Positions 56,260 through 64,000 of a stretch of 64,000 nt of DNA are shown here, piece by piece. The stretch is from the NCBI GenBank assembly GCA_963712815.1, contig CAVQJL010000001.1, positions 62,001 through 126,000 on the forward strand, written 5' to 3'. Positions within the stretch are counted from its first letter, which is position 1. The number at the start of each line of letters is the position of its first letter. The position numbers were made by a program, and so were the translations under genes. A model generated the notes under the pieces. It was given only the letters and a program-made list of their open reading frames with translations. It had not been told where the DNA came from and did not search any database. Source of the stretch: RPQJ01 sp963712815. Lineage in GTDB: Bacteria; Pseudomonadota; Gammaproteobacteria; Steroidobacterales; Steroidobacteraceae.

Positions 56260-56660
56260 CGCGCACGGAACGCGTGCCAGGCGAGCAGCGCCCAGGCGGC
56301 CATGAACGACACGCCGCCGACCGGGGCCACCATGCCGAGCGAGCGCGGCGCACCGGCCGTCATCAGGTAGATCGAGCCGCTGAAGAACACGATGCCGGCG
56401 AGCATCAGCCGCGCCGACCAGCGCAGTGGGCCGCTGGCATCGGTGACGCTCGCGACGAGGCCCACGGCAAGCAGGCCGAGCGCGTGCAGCACGTGGTACT
56501 GCACGCCGGTCTGGAAGCTCGCGAAGCGCTGCGGGCTGATCTGCCCCTGCAGCCCGTGCGCGCCGAAGGCGCCGAGCAGCACGCCCACGGCCATCAGCAC
56601 CGCGCCCGTCACGAGGCATCCCCGCGCGAGCGGCGTGAGGCCCCTCGAAGCTTCGTTCAT
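56238..56660 (-). CDS. DUF423 family membrane protein
   Basis: A 140-residue four-helix protein. Blocks VTGAVLMAVGVLLGAFGAHG, SPQRFASFQTGVQYHVLHAL, LMLAGIVFFSGSIYLMTAGA, and VGGVSFMAAWALLAWHAFRA fit the DUF423 family (function unknown; small inner-membrane proteins). Its start lies just beyond the mutY stop (1 base), and its 3' end overlaps yggX. Confidence 0.92.
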   Translation of the reverse strand: MNEASRGLTPLARGCLVTGAVLMAVGVLLGAFGAHGLQGQISPQRFASFQTGVQYHVLHALGLLAVGLVASVTDASGPLRWSARLMLAGIVFFSGSIYLMTAGAPRSLGMVAPVGGVSFMAAWALLAWHAFRARQASGGT

Positions 56661-56661
56661 C

Positions 56662-57746
<1,085 letters not shown>

Positions 57747-57755
57747 AAGGGTGGA

Positions 57756-59573
57756 TCAGGAGCAGACGACCGGCGTGTCCTCGCCGGCGCGGCAGCCGTC
57801 GGGGAAGCCGTACTGCTTCCAGTAGTCCACGATGCCGATGCGGCGGGCGAGCTCGCCGAAGCGCGGATCCTGCCGGAACGCCTTGCCCTCCGGGACCCAG
57901 GCAAGGTCGAGCGCCCAGTGCTTGGACCAGGCCATCGGGTCCTCGTCGAGGGACTTGAACAGCATCTCGTAGACGAGGTCCAGTTGCCCGAGATGGATGT
58001 AGGGCTGGATCAGCTCTAGCTGAGGCACGGCGGCCGGGTCGATGGCCTGCAGTTCGGCGACCAGCTGCGGGACCAGCTTCGGGTCCGCGACGGCGTCCAC
58101 GTAGCGGGCGGCCTGCGGGCGTATGGCCTCGGGGATCCCTTCCTGCTGGGCGATCAGCCTTCGCGCCTCGTCCCACTGCCCCCGCCGCATCGCGACCGTG
58201 GTCTCGATGCCCGTGTGCTTCTTGCTGATGCCGAGGTCGCCGGCCAGCTGGTTGAGCCGCAGCGCCTCGTCTTCCTCGCCTGCCATCAGGCTCATGTTGG
58301 CGAGGTTCAGCGCGATCACCGGGGAGGCCGGGTCGAGCTCATGGGCCCGTCGCGCCTGCTCGAGCGCGGCCCCGACCCGCCCCACCTGGCCGAGCAGCAA
58401 CGAGTACCAGTGGTGCGGCGTCGGCTCGTTGGGCTCGAGCGAGATCGCGAAGAAGAACCCGGACTCCGCGTCGAGCAGGTTGCCGCGCTGGGCGTTGATC
58501 TGCGCGAGCACGGCGTGCGCCTCGCCGATGTTCGGGTCGATGGCCAGCGCCTGCCGCGCCGAGGCCACTGCCAGCGGCAGGAATTTCTCCTCGTCACCCT
58601 CCTCCTTGGTATAGCCCGGCATGACGACGTAGGCCGAGGCGAGCGCGGCGTGGGCGCGGGCAAATCCCGGGTCCAGGCTGAGCGCCTTCTGGTACAGGTC
58701 GATCGCGCGCAGCAGGTTCTCCTCGCCGCGGCGCTTCCACACGGCGCGGCCCTGCAGGTACAGCTCGTAGGCCTGCAGGTTCTGGGTCGGCGCCTTGTCG
58801 CGCACGGCCATCTGCTGCTCCTGCGGCGCAAGCTCGATGCGCAGCTTGCTCACGATCGCCGCGGCGATCTCGTCCTGTACCTGGAAGATGTCTGCGAGCT
58901 GCCGGTCGTAAGTCTCCGTCCACAGGTGGAAGCCGGTCTCGGCGTCGATCAGCTGGGCGGTGATCCGCACCTGCTCGCCCGACTGGCGGACGCTGCCCTC
59001 GAGCACGGTCTCGACCCCGAGCTCGCGGCCCACCTCGCGAATGTCCACGTTGCGGCCCTTGTAGGCGAACGACGAGGTGCGCGAGGCGACCTGGAGACCG
59101 GGCACGCGCGCCAGCAGGTTGAGGAGTTCCTCAGACATGCCGTCGCTGAAGTAGTCGCGCGCGGGGTCGCCGCTCAGGTTGGTGAACGGCAGCACGGCGA
59201 CGGAGTTATGCGCCTGACCGGCGTGGGCGCGGCCGTAGCCTCGCTCGTACAGCAGGTAGCCGAGGCCCGCCATGAGCACCAGCACCACGGCCGCGTAGGC
59301 GATCCGCAGGCGCATGTGGGTGGACTTCGGCTCCCCCGCCAGCGGCTCGGTGCGCTCGATGCCCTCGGGCCCGACGTCGAAGATCCACGCCAGGACCATC
59401 GCCACCGGGAAGCCGACCAGCAGGAAGACGACGACGAAGGTCACCGACCAGTCGGGCACGCCGAGGGCGGGCAGAACGACCGAGGTGGCCTCGGTCACAC
59501 CCCACGCAATGGCGCCATAGGCGATGGCGACCTTGCCGACCCGTCTGCGTTTCAGTTCAGCGAAGAAGGCCAT
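57756..59573 (-). CDS. TPR membrane protein with FlgO/adenylate-cyclase-associated domain
   Basis: A 605-residue protein. Two N-terminal helices (KVAIAYGAIAWGVTEATSVV, FVVVFLLVGFPVAMVLAWIF) and a third (YAAVVLVLMAGLGYLLYERG) precede a periplasmic domain beginning SVAVLPFTNLSGDPARDYFS, typical of the FlgO-like/TolB N-terminal region found in CadC-like regulators and cyclases; then TPR repeats. No DNA-binding or cyclase domain. ATG 59573. Function unknown, though relatives are signalling scaffolds. Confidence 0.82.
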   Translation of the reverse strand: MAFFAELKRRRVGKVAIAYGAIAWGVTEATSVVLPALGVPDWSVTFVVVFLLVGFPVAMVLAWIFDVGPEGIERTEPLAGEPKSTHMRLRIAYAAVVLVLMAGLGYLLYERGYGRAHAGQAHNSVAVLPFTNLSGDPARDYFSDGMSEELLNLLARVPGLQVASRTSSFAYKGRNVDIREVGRELGVETVLEGSVRQSGEQVRITAQLIDAETGFHLWTETYDRQLADIFQVQDEIAAAIVSKLRIELAPQEQQMAVRDKAPTQNLQAYELYLQGRAVWKRRGEENLLRAIDLYQKALSLDPGFARAHAALASAYVVMPGYTKEEGDEEKFLPLAVASARQALAIDPNIGEAHAVLAQINAQRGNLLDAESGFFFAISLEPNEPTPHHWYSLLLGQVGRVGAALEQARRAHELDPASPVIALNLANMSLMAGEEDEALRLNQLAGDLGISKKHTGIETTVAMRRGQWDEARRLIAQQEGIPEAIRPQAARYVDAVADPKLVPQLVAELQAIDPAAVPQLELIQPYIHLGQLDLVYEMLFKSLDEDPMAWSKHWALDLAWVPEGKAFRQDPRFGELARRIGIVDYWKQYGFPDGCRAGEDTPVVCS

Positions 59574-59628
59574 CGGATCCCCGCGCTGCCCGGCGCCCCC
59601 CATTCTCCACGAATCTCCGGTATTGGAC

Positions 59629-59678
59629 AGCGCGGACATGTCATTTGTTGCAGAGCGCGGACATGTCACTTATTGCAG
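59629..59678. repeat. Two 25-bp tandem repeats containing GACATGTC
   Basis: Units 59629-59653 and 59654-59678 agree at 23 of 25 bases, each with AGCGCGGACATGTCA and the palindrome GACATGTC, ending TTGCAG. They lie just upstream of the TPR gene and overlap the DUF4097 stop codon. They may be an operator pair or a remnant of a mobile-element end. Confidence 0.8.
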
Positions 59679-60583
59679 AGGTTGATGTCTCCGTTCAGGG
59701 TCTTGAGGCGGACCCGTGCGCTGCCCTGGCCCTCGCGGAAGCGCAACTCGCTGCCCGGGGCGTACTCGCTTGTCCGGACGGCCTTCGGGCCGAAGCAGCT
59801 GCGGATGTCGCCGTTGAAGCTCGAAATGTCGAACTCGGCGCCGATGGGGCCTTCGAGGTCGAGGCGGATGTCGCCGCTGATGCTCTCGAAGTCGAGGCGC
59901 GCATCCGGAACCAGCCGGCCGCGGATGCCGAGATTGCCGCTGGTGGAGCGCAGGCGCGAGCGGGCCGTGTCGCCCATGGCAATGGCGAAGTCGCCGCTCA
60001 CCGTGTTGCCGTTCACCTCGCCGGCCACGCGGCGCACATCGGCGTCGCCGCTGACCGTCGTGACCGTGAGCAGGCTGCGCTGGCCGCTGCCGGTCACCTT
60101 GACGTTGCCGCTCACCGTCTTGCACTCGACGTCCTCGGCGGCGGCCTCGGTCTCGACGTCGCCGCTGACCGACTGCAGCCGCTGCGCCCCCGCGACGCCC
60201 TGGACGCGCACGTCGGCGCTCACCGTGTTGACCGCGACGCTGCTGCCCGCCGGCACGTTCAGGATGAGGTCGGAGCTATCCATCCGGGAGGAGCGGTTCG
60301 GCATGATCACCTTGACGCGCGTGAGCTTGCCGGCGCGCGAGAACTCGAGGCGCTCCGCGCCCTTGCCGAGTTCGCCGGTCACCTCGACCTCGGCACGGGC
60401 CCAGCCCGTCACGACGACGGAACCGGAGATGTTCGAGATCTCGACGTGGCCGGCGGGATCCGCCGCCGCGCGCTCGTTGATGGGCGTGCCGGCGAGCGCT
60501 GCCGGCGCGACCGCCAGCAGTGCGAGCCACGGCAGCAAGGCTGCGGCTCGGGCAGGGACAGGGAGGCGGGTCCGGGTCGTCAT
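59666..60583 (-). CDS. DUF4097 family secreted beta-helix protein
   Basis: A 305-residue exported protein. Signal peptide (PARAAALLPWLALLAVAPAA), then a series of ISGSVVVTG / VSGDVETEA / VSGDADVRR repeat turns characteristic of DUF4097 parallel beta-helices. No catalytic residue. Last gene of the sigma/anti-sigma operon; ATG overlaps the preceding stop as ATGA. Stop lies within the 25-bp repeat. Confidence 0.85.
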   Translation of the reverse strand: MTTRTRLPVPARAAALLPWLALLAVAPAALAGTPINERAAADPAGHVEISNISGSVVVTGWARAEVEVTGELGKGAERLEFSRAGKLTRVKVIMPNRSSRMDSSDLILNVPAGSSVAVNTVSADVRVQGVAGAQRLQSVSGDVETEAAAEDVECKTVSGNVKVTGSGQRSLLTVTTVSGDADVRRVAGEVNGNTVSGDFAIAMGDTARSRLRSTSGNLGIRGRLVPDARLDFESISGDIRLDLEGPIGAEFDISSFNGDIRSCFGPKAVRTSEYAPGSELRFREGQGSARVRLKTLNGDINLCNK

Positions 60584-61170
60584 AATTGCATCCTCGTCGG
60601 GTCGTTCGGTACGCCAGCGCCATTCGCGCCGGTCAGCTGGTTCACGCTCGCAAGCACTGCGAGTTCGTCCTGGTAGGCGTTGAGCAGGAGTTCCTCGAGC
60701 AACGGGTCGCCCGGGCTGAGCTCCAGCGCCGCGTTGATCTCGGCGCGCGCGCGGCGCAGCTCCGCCAGGTTCTTCTCGAGCTGCCGCCGCCCCGCGGGAG
60801 GCAGGCGCTCGATGCGGGCCTCGAGCGCGCGGGCGAGTTCCTGGCGGGCCGCGAGGTAGTCTGGCCCGAGCGCCTGCCCCGGGCCGAACGCGGCATTGGT
60901 CATCGCCACGGCGGCCGGCTCGGGCGCGAGCCCGGCCGTTGCCGGTGCCTCGCGGCGCAGCAGGCTCGCGGTGATCAGCGAGGAAGCGGCTACCAGCACC
61001 ACGGCCGCCGCGGCCGCCGGCCACCACCGCCGACGCCCGGCCCCGCCCGCCTGCGACTCGAGCTGCGCCTCGATCGCCGGCCAGAGGTCCCGGGCCGGCT
61101 CGACGCTGCGCGGCAGCCGAGCGAGCGCGTCGTCGAGGCGGTCCGATGCGTCGCTGCGATCGGTGTTCAT
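60580..61170 (-). CDS. Probable anti-sigma factor, single-pass membrane protein
   Basis: A 196-residue protein with a cytoplasmic N-terminal region (DALARLPRSVEPARDLWPAI), one helix (WWPAAAAAVVLVAASSLITA), and a periplasmic helical domain (ELARALEARIERLPPAGRRQ, NLAELRRARAEINAALELSP). It lacks a zinc-finger motif. Position between the sigma gene and DUF4097, with ATGA overlaps at both ends, suggests an anti-sigma factor with a sensor domain. Confidence 0.72.
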   Translation of the reverse strand: MNTDRSDASDRLDDALARLPRSVEPARDLWPAIEAQLESQAGGAGRRRWWPAAAAAVVLVAASSLITASLLRREAPATAGLAPEPAAVAMTNAAFGPGQALGPDYLAARQELARALEARIERLPPAGRRQLEKNLAELRRARAEINAALELSPGDPLLEELLLNAYQDELAVLASVNQLTGANGAGVPNDPTRMQL

Positions 61171-61772
61171 GGTGTTTCCTCCGGCAGGGCGAGTCGCTCC
61201 GTGAGGAGCTGGCGTGCGCGATGCAACTGCGACTTGCAGGTGCCGGCGGCCAGCCCGAGCATCGCCGCAGCTTCCTCGTGCGTGTGGCCATAGAGGCCGA
61301 CCAGCACCAGCACCTGGCGTGCCCCGGCGGGCAGGCCGGCGATGGCCTGCTCGAGGTCCATCGCGGCGCCGGTGTCACCGACCGACGGGTCGGGCCGCGA
61401 CTCGGCGAGCTCGTCCGCCGAAGCCGCCCGTCCCAGTTCCTCGCGGCGCCGTCGGCCCTGGGCCAGCACAGCGTTCACCGCGATGCGGTGCAGCCAGGTG
61501 CCGAAGGCGCTGCGGCGCTCGAAGGACGGCAGGCTGCGCCAGGCCTGGATGAAGGCCTCCTGGGTGCAGTCCTCGGCGGTGGCGGGGTGGGCGGTCATGC
61601 GCAGGCAGAGTCCGTAAATCTTTCCAGCGTGGTTGCGGTACAGCGCGGCGAAGGCGGCCGTCGAGCCGCGCTTCGCGGCATCGACGAGCGCACGCTCCTC
61701 GGCCGCGCGGCGCGCTCTCTCCAGTTCCGATCCGTCCTCCAGTTCCGTCAAGTCCCACCTCGGTGCTGTCAC
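61167..61772 (-). CDS. ECF-family RNA polymerase sigma factor
   Basis: A 201-residue sigma factor with region 2 (YRNHAGKIYGLCLRMTAHPA, EDCTQEAFIQAWRSLPSF, WLHRIAVNAVLAQGRRRR) and region 4 (AIAGLPAGARQVLVLVGLYG, HTHEEAAAMLGLAAGTCKSQ, LHRARQLL). The GTG start at 61772 lies ahead of a predicted acidic leader. Followed directly by the anti-sigma gene. Confidence 0.92.
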   Translation of the reverse strand: MTAPRWDLTELEDGSELERARRAAEERALVDAAKRGSTAAFAALYRNHAGKIYGLCLRMTAHPATAEDCTQEAFIQAWRSLPSFERRSAFGTWLHRIAVNAVLAQGRRRREELGRAASADELAESRPDPSVGDTGAAMDLEQAIAGLPAGARQVLVLVGLYGHTHEEAAAMLGLAAGTCKSQLHRARQLLTERLALPEETP

Positions 61773-61885
61773 GACCCGCGGTACGGGTCATCCTACACAG
61801 CCCCTTGGGACCTCAGGCCCCGAGGATCGGCCATTCGAAAGCTAAGATGCGGCCCGGGCGGCAATGGTTCGAGCGGAGGCGCGCA

Positions 61886-62677
61886 ATGACCGAATCGGTG
61901 CAGATCGAGCGTCAGGGGACAGTGGCGACGGTGATCCTCGAGCGGCCCGCGGCGCGCAACGCCGTGGACCCGGCGACCGCCGCCCGTCTCGCCGAGGCGT
62001 TCCTCGAAATCGAGCGCGACGAGTCGTTGCGCGTCTCGGTGCTGTGGGGTGCGGGCGGCACGTTCTGCGCCGGCGCCGACCTCAAGGCGGTGGCGGCGGG
62101 CTGGGATTCCGCCCGGCTGCGCGAGCCGACCGGCGAGGCGGGCGACGCTTTCGGCCCCATGGGTCCGACGCGCCTGCGCCTCGACAAGCCGGTGATCGCC
62201 GCGATCGCCGGCCATGCGGTCGCGGGCGGCCTCGAGCTCGCGCTGTGGTGCGACCTGCGGGTGATGGAGGACGACGCGGTGCTCGGCGTGTTCTGCCGGC
62301 GCTGGGGCGTGCCGCTGATCGACGGCGGCACCGTGCGGCTGCCGCGGCTCGTCGGCCACGGCCGCGCGATGGACCTGATCCTCACGGGCCGGCCGGTGGG
62401 CGCCGCCGAGGCGCTCGCGATGGGCCTCGTGAACCGCGTCGTGCCGAGGGGCGCGGCCCGGGCGGTGGCCGAGGCGCTCGCTGAGGAGATCGCCGCCTTC
62501 CCGCAAGCTTGCCTGCGCGCCGACCGGCGCTCGGCCTGCGAGCAGTGGGGCCTCACCGAGGGGGAGGCACTGCGCGGCGAGTACGCCCGCGGTCTCGGCG
62601 TGCTCGAGAGCGGCGAGAGCGCGGCGGGCGCCGCACGGTTCGCGGGCGGCGCAGGCCGCAGCGGGCGGCCCGCCTGA
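61886..62677 (+). CDS. Enoyl-CoA hydratase/isomerase family protein
   Basis: A 263-residue crotonase-fold enzyme. Oxyanion-hole motif GAGGTFCAGADLKAVAAG and AIAGHAVAGGLELALWCDLR; second signature FCRRWGVPLIDGGTVRLPRL (the residue equivalent to the second catalytic Glu is replaced by Asp/Gly here). LTGRPVGAAEALAMGLVNRV follows. SD GGAGG precedes ATG 61886. Convergent with the M20 gene. Confidence 0.85.
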   Translation: MTESVQIERQGTVATVILERPAARNAVDPATAARLAEAFLEIERDESLRVSVLWGAGGTFCAGADLKAVAAGWDSARLREPTGEAGDAFGPMGPTRLRLDKPVIAAIAGHAVAGGLELALWCDLRVMEDDAVLGVFCRRWGVPLIDGGTVRLPRLVGHGRAMDLILTGRPVGAAEALAMGLVNRVVPRGAARAVAEALAEEIAAFPQACLRADRRSACEQWGLTEGEALRGEYARGLGVLESGESAAGAARFAGGAGRSGRPA

Positions 62678-62684
62678 GGCCGCC

Positions 62685-63991
62685 TCAGCGCTTCGTGCCC
62701 TGCAGGTAATCCACGGCGACGCCGAGCATCGCGCGCAGGCCGACGTCGAGGCCGCTCTCGTCGAGGAAGAAAAGCGGCGAGTGGTTGCTCGGCGCCTTGA
62801 CCGGGTCCTGGCCGGCCGGCGTGACGCCGACGAAGAAGAACATCGCCGGCACCTGCTGGCCGTAGAACGCGAAGTCCTCCGCACCGGTCACGTACGGCAT
62901 CTCGACGACCCGGCCGGGTCCGGCGACGCGCTCGAGCGAGGGCCGCATGCGCCGGGTGAGCTCGACGTCGTTGACGACGACGGGATTGTTGTCCGCGGCG
63001 ATCTCGACCGTGGCCGTCGCGCCGCCGGCTGGGCAATGTCCGCTGCGGTGCGGGTGATGCTCTCGATGATCTGCTCGCGCACGGCCGGGTCGAAGGTGCG
63101 AAAGGTGCCCACCATCTCGACCTGGTCCGGGATGATGTTGTTGCGGATGCCGCCCTTGATCGCGCCCACGGAGACCACCGCCGGATAGCGCGTGATGTCG
63201 ACCTGGCGGCTGACGATGGTCTGCAGCCCGATCACGATCTGCGAGGACACGACGATCGGGTCCACGCCGCCCCACGGGCGCGCGCCGTGCGTCTGGCGAC
63301 CCCGCACGTCGATGCGATAGCTGTCGGACGCCGCCATGAACGCGCCGCTGCGGTAGCCGATCGTGCCCGCATTGAGCACCGATCCGACGTGCAGGCCGAA
63401 CACCGCCTCCGGCTTCACCGTCTCGAAGAGACCCTGCTCGAGCATCAGCGACGCGCCGCCGCGCTCGCCGTCGGGCGCACCCTCCTCCGCCGGCTGGAAC
63501 ACGAACAGCACCGTCCCGGGCAGGTCCTTGCGCAGCGCGACGAGCGCCTCGGCCACCCCCATCAGGATCGCCGTGTGCGCATCGTGGCCGCAGGCGTGCA
63601 TCACGCCCACCTTCTCGCCGCGGTACTCGGCCGTGGCGACCGACTTGAACGGCAGGTCCACCTGCTCGGTGACGGGCAACGCGTCCATGTCGGCGCGCAG
63701 TGCGATCGTCGGGCCCGGCTTGCCGCCGCGCAGGATGCCGGTCACGCCGGTGTGCGCGATGCCGGTCCTGACCTCGAGGCCGAGCGACTCGAGGTGCGCG
63801 GCCACCTGCTTCGAGGTGCGGAACTCGCGGTTGCTGAGCTCGGGGTTCTGGTGGAAGTCGCGCCGCCAGGCGACCACGTCCGCGCTGACGGCCCGGGCCG
63901 CGGCATCGACCGCATCGTCGGAAATGCCTGCGGTCGCCTGCAGGGAAACGAGGGCGAGGGCCGGCAAGGTGAGGCCGAGGTATCGGGGCAT
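62685..63991 (-). CDS. M20 family amidohydrolase (IAA-amino-acid hydrolase type), one frameshift
   Basis: Exported metal-dependent amidohydrolase of about 435 residues with a signal peptide (LGLTLPALALVSLQATAG). Metal ligands of the M20D group: MHACGHDAHTAILMGVAEAL (Cys and His), QPAEEGAPDGERGG (Glu), and GLHVGSVL (His). Dimerisation domain SYRIDVRGRQTHGARPWGGV. After a break near 63028 comes the C-terminus with YVTGAEDFAFYGQQVPAMFF. Intact otherwise. Confidence 0.88.
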
Positions 63992-64000
63992 GGCGCGGTC

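Overview
The window is GC-rich chromosomal DNA from a Gammaproteobacterium. The evidence is the macromolecular-synthesis cluster (tsaD divergent from rpsU-yqeY-dnaG-rpoD) flanked by cca, uppP, folK and folB, together with yggX, rraA, mutY, a Tat-exported HiPIP, a PEP-CTERM protein and a bkd-type dehydrogenase cluster. The combination suggests an environmental, respiring lineage of the Chromatiales/Nevskiales/Steroidobacterales kind; I cannot place it more precisely. There are no transposase genes, prophage genes or CRISPR arrays.

About twenty otherwise well-conserved genes are broken by single-base indels (cca at least 4 times, the propeller kinase many times), and several are repaired by restoring one base in a short homopolymer. 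I read this as assembly or sequencing error, not decay, and annotate the full gene spans with the breaks noted.

Layout. 1-11.4 kb: cca, uppP, a MidA-like methyltransferase, pteridine reductase, folK/folB, tsaD, then rpsU-yqeY-dnaG-rpoD with a hairpin-packed 600-bp gap before dnaG and an RpoD carrying a basic tail of about 175 residues. 11.4-18.6 kb: a PEP-CTERM protein behind a sigma-54 promoter, a secreted subtilase, a lipoprotein, a CAU tRNA, a PQQ-type sugar dehydrogenase, MarC and small unknown proteins. 18.6-32.7 kb: a long minus-strand series reading carbonic anhydrase, GltS symporter, TAXI-type binding lipoprotein, a seven-gene Mrp-type cation/proton antiporter (E-F-G-AB-C-D-D'), a membrane protein of unknown function, a beta-propeller sensor kinase and a NarL-type regulator. 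Together these look like a CO2/pH/Na+ homeostasis island with its own two-component system.

32.8-45.5 kb: an ECF sigma/anti-sigma pair; ilvE and branched-chain 2-oxoacid dehydrogenase E1a-E1b-E2 with a divergent Lrp-type regulator; a CarS-like CDP-lipid synthase; an NTF2-like protein; a Tat-targeted aldo/keto reductase; and a three-gene unit DUF6502 - DUF5666 lipoprotein - DUF5666/cytochrome c fusion lipoprotein with a striking tandem CCATATATG operator at the first gene's start. That unit is the best candidate for an undescribed system. 45.5-64 kb: a peptide-binding lipoprotein, an acetolactate-synthase-like TPP enzyme, a renalase-like flavoprotein, a YbhN-type membrane protein, HiPIP, alpha-glucan phosphorylase, Hsp20 behind a sigma-32 promoter, a seven-gene block of housekeeping genes including rraA, yggX and mutY, a TPR membrane protein, an ECF sigma/anti-sigma/DUF4097 operon, an enoyl-CoA hydratase and an M20 amidohydrolase.
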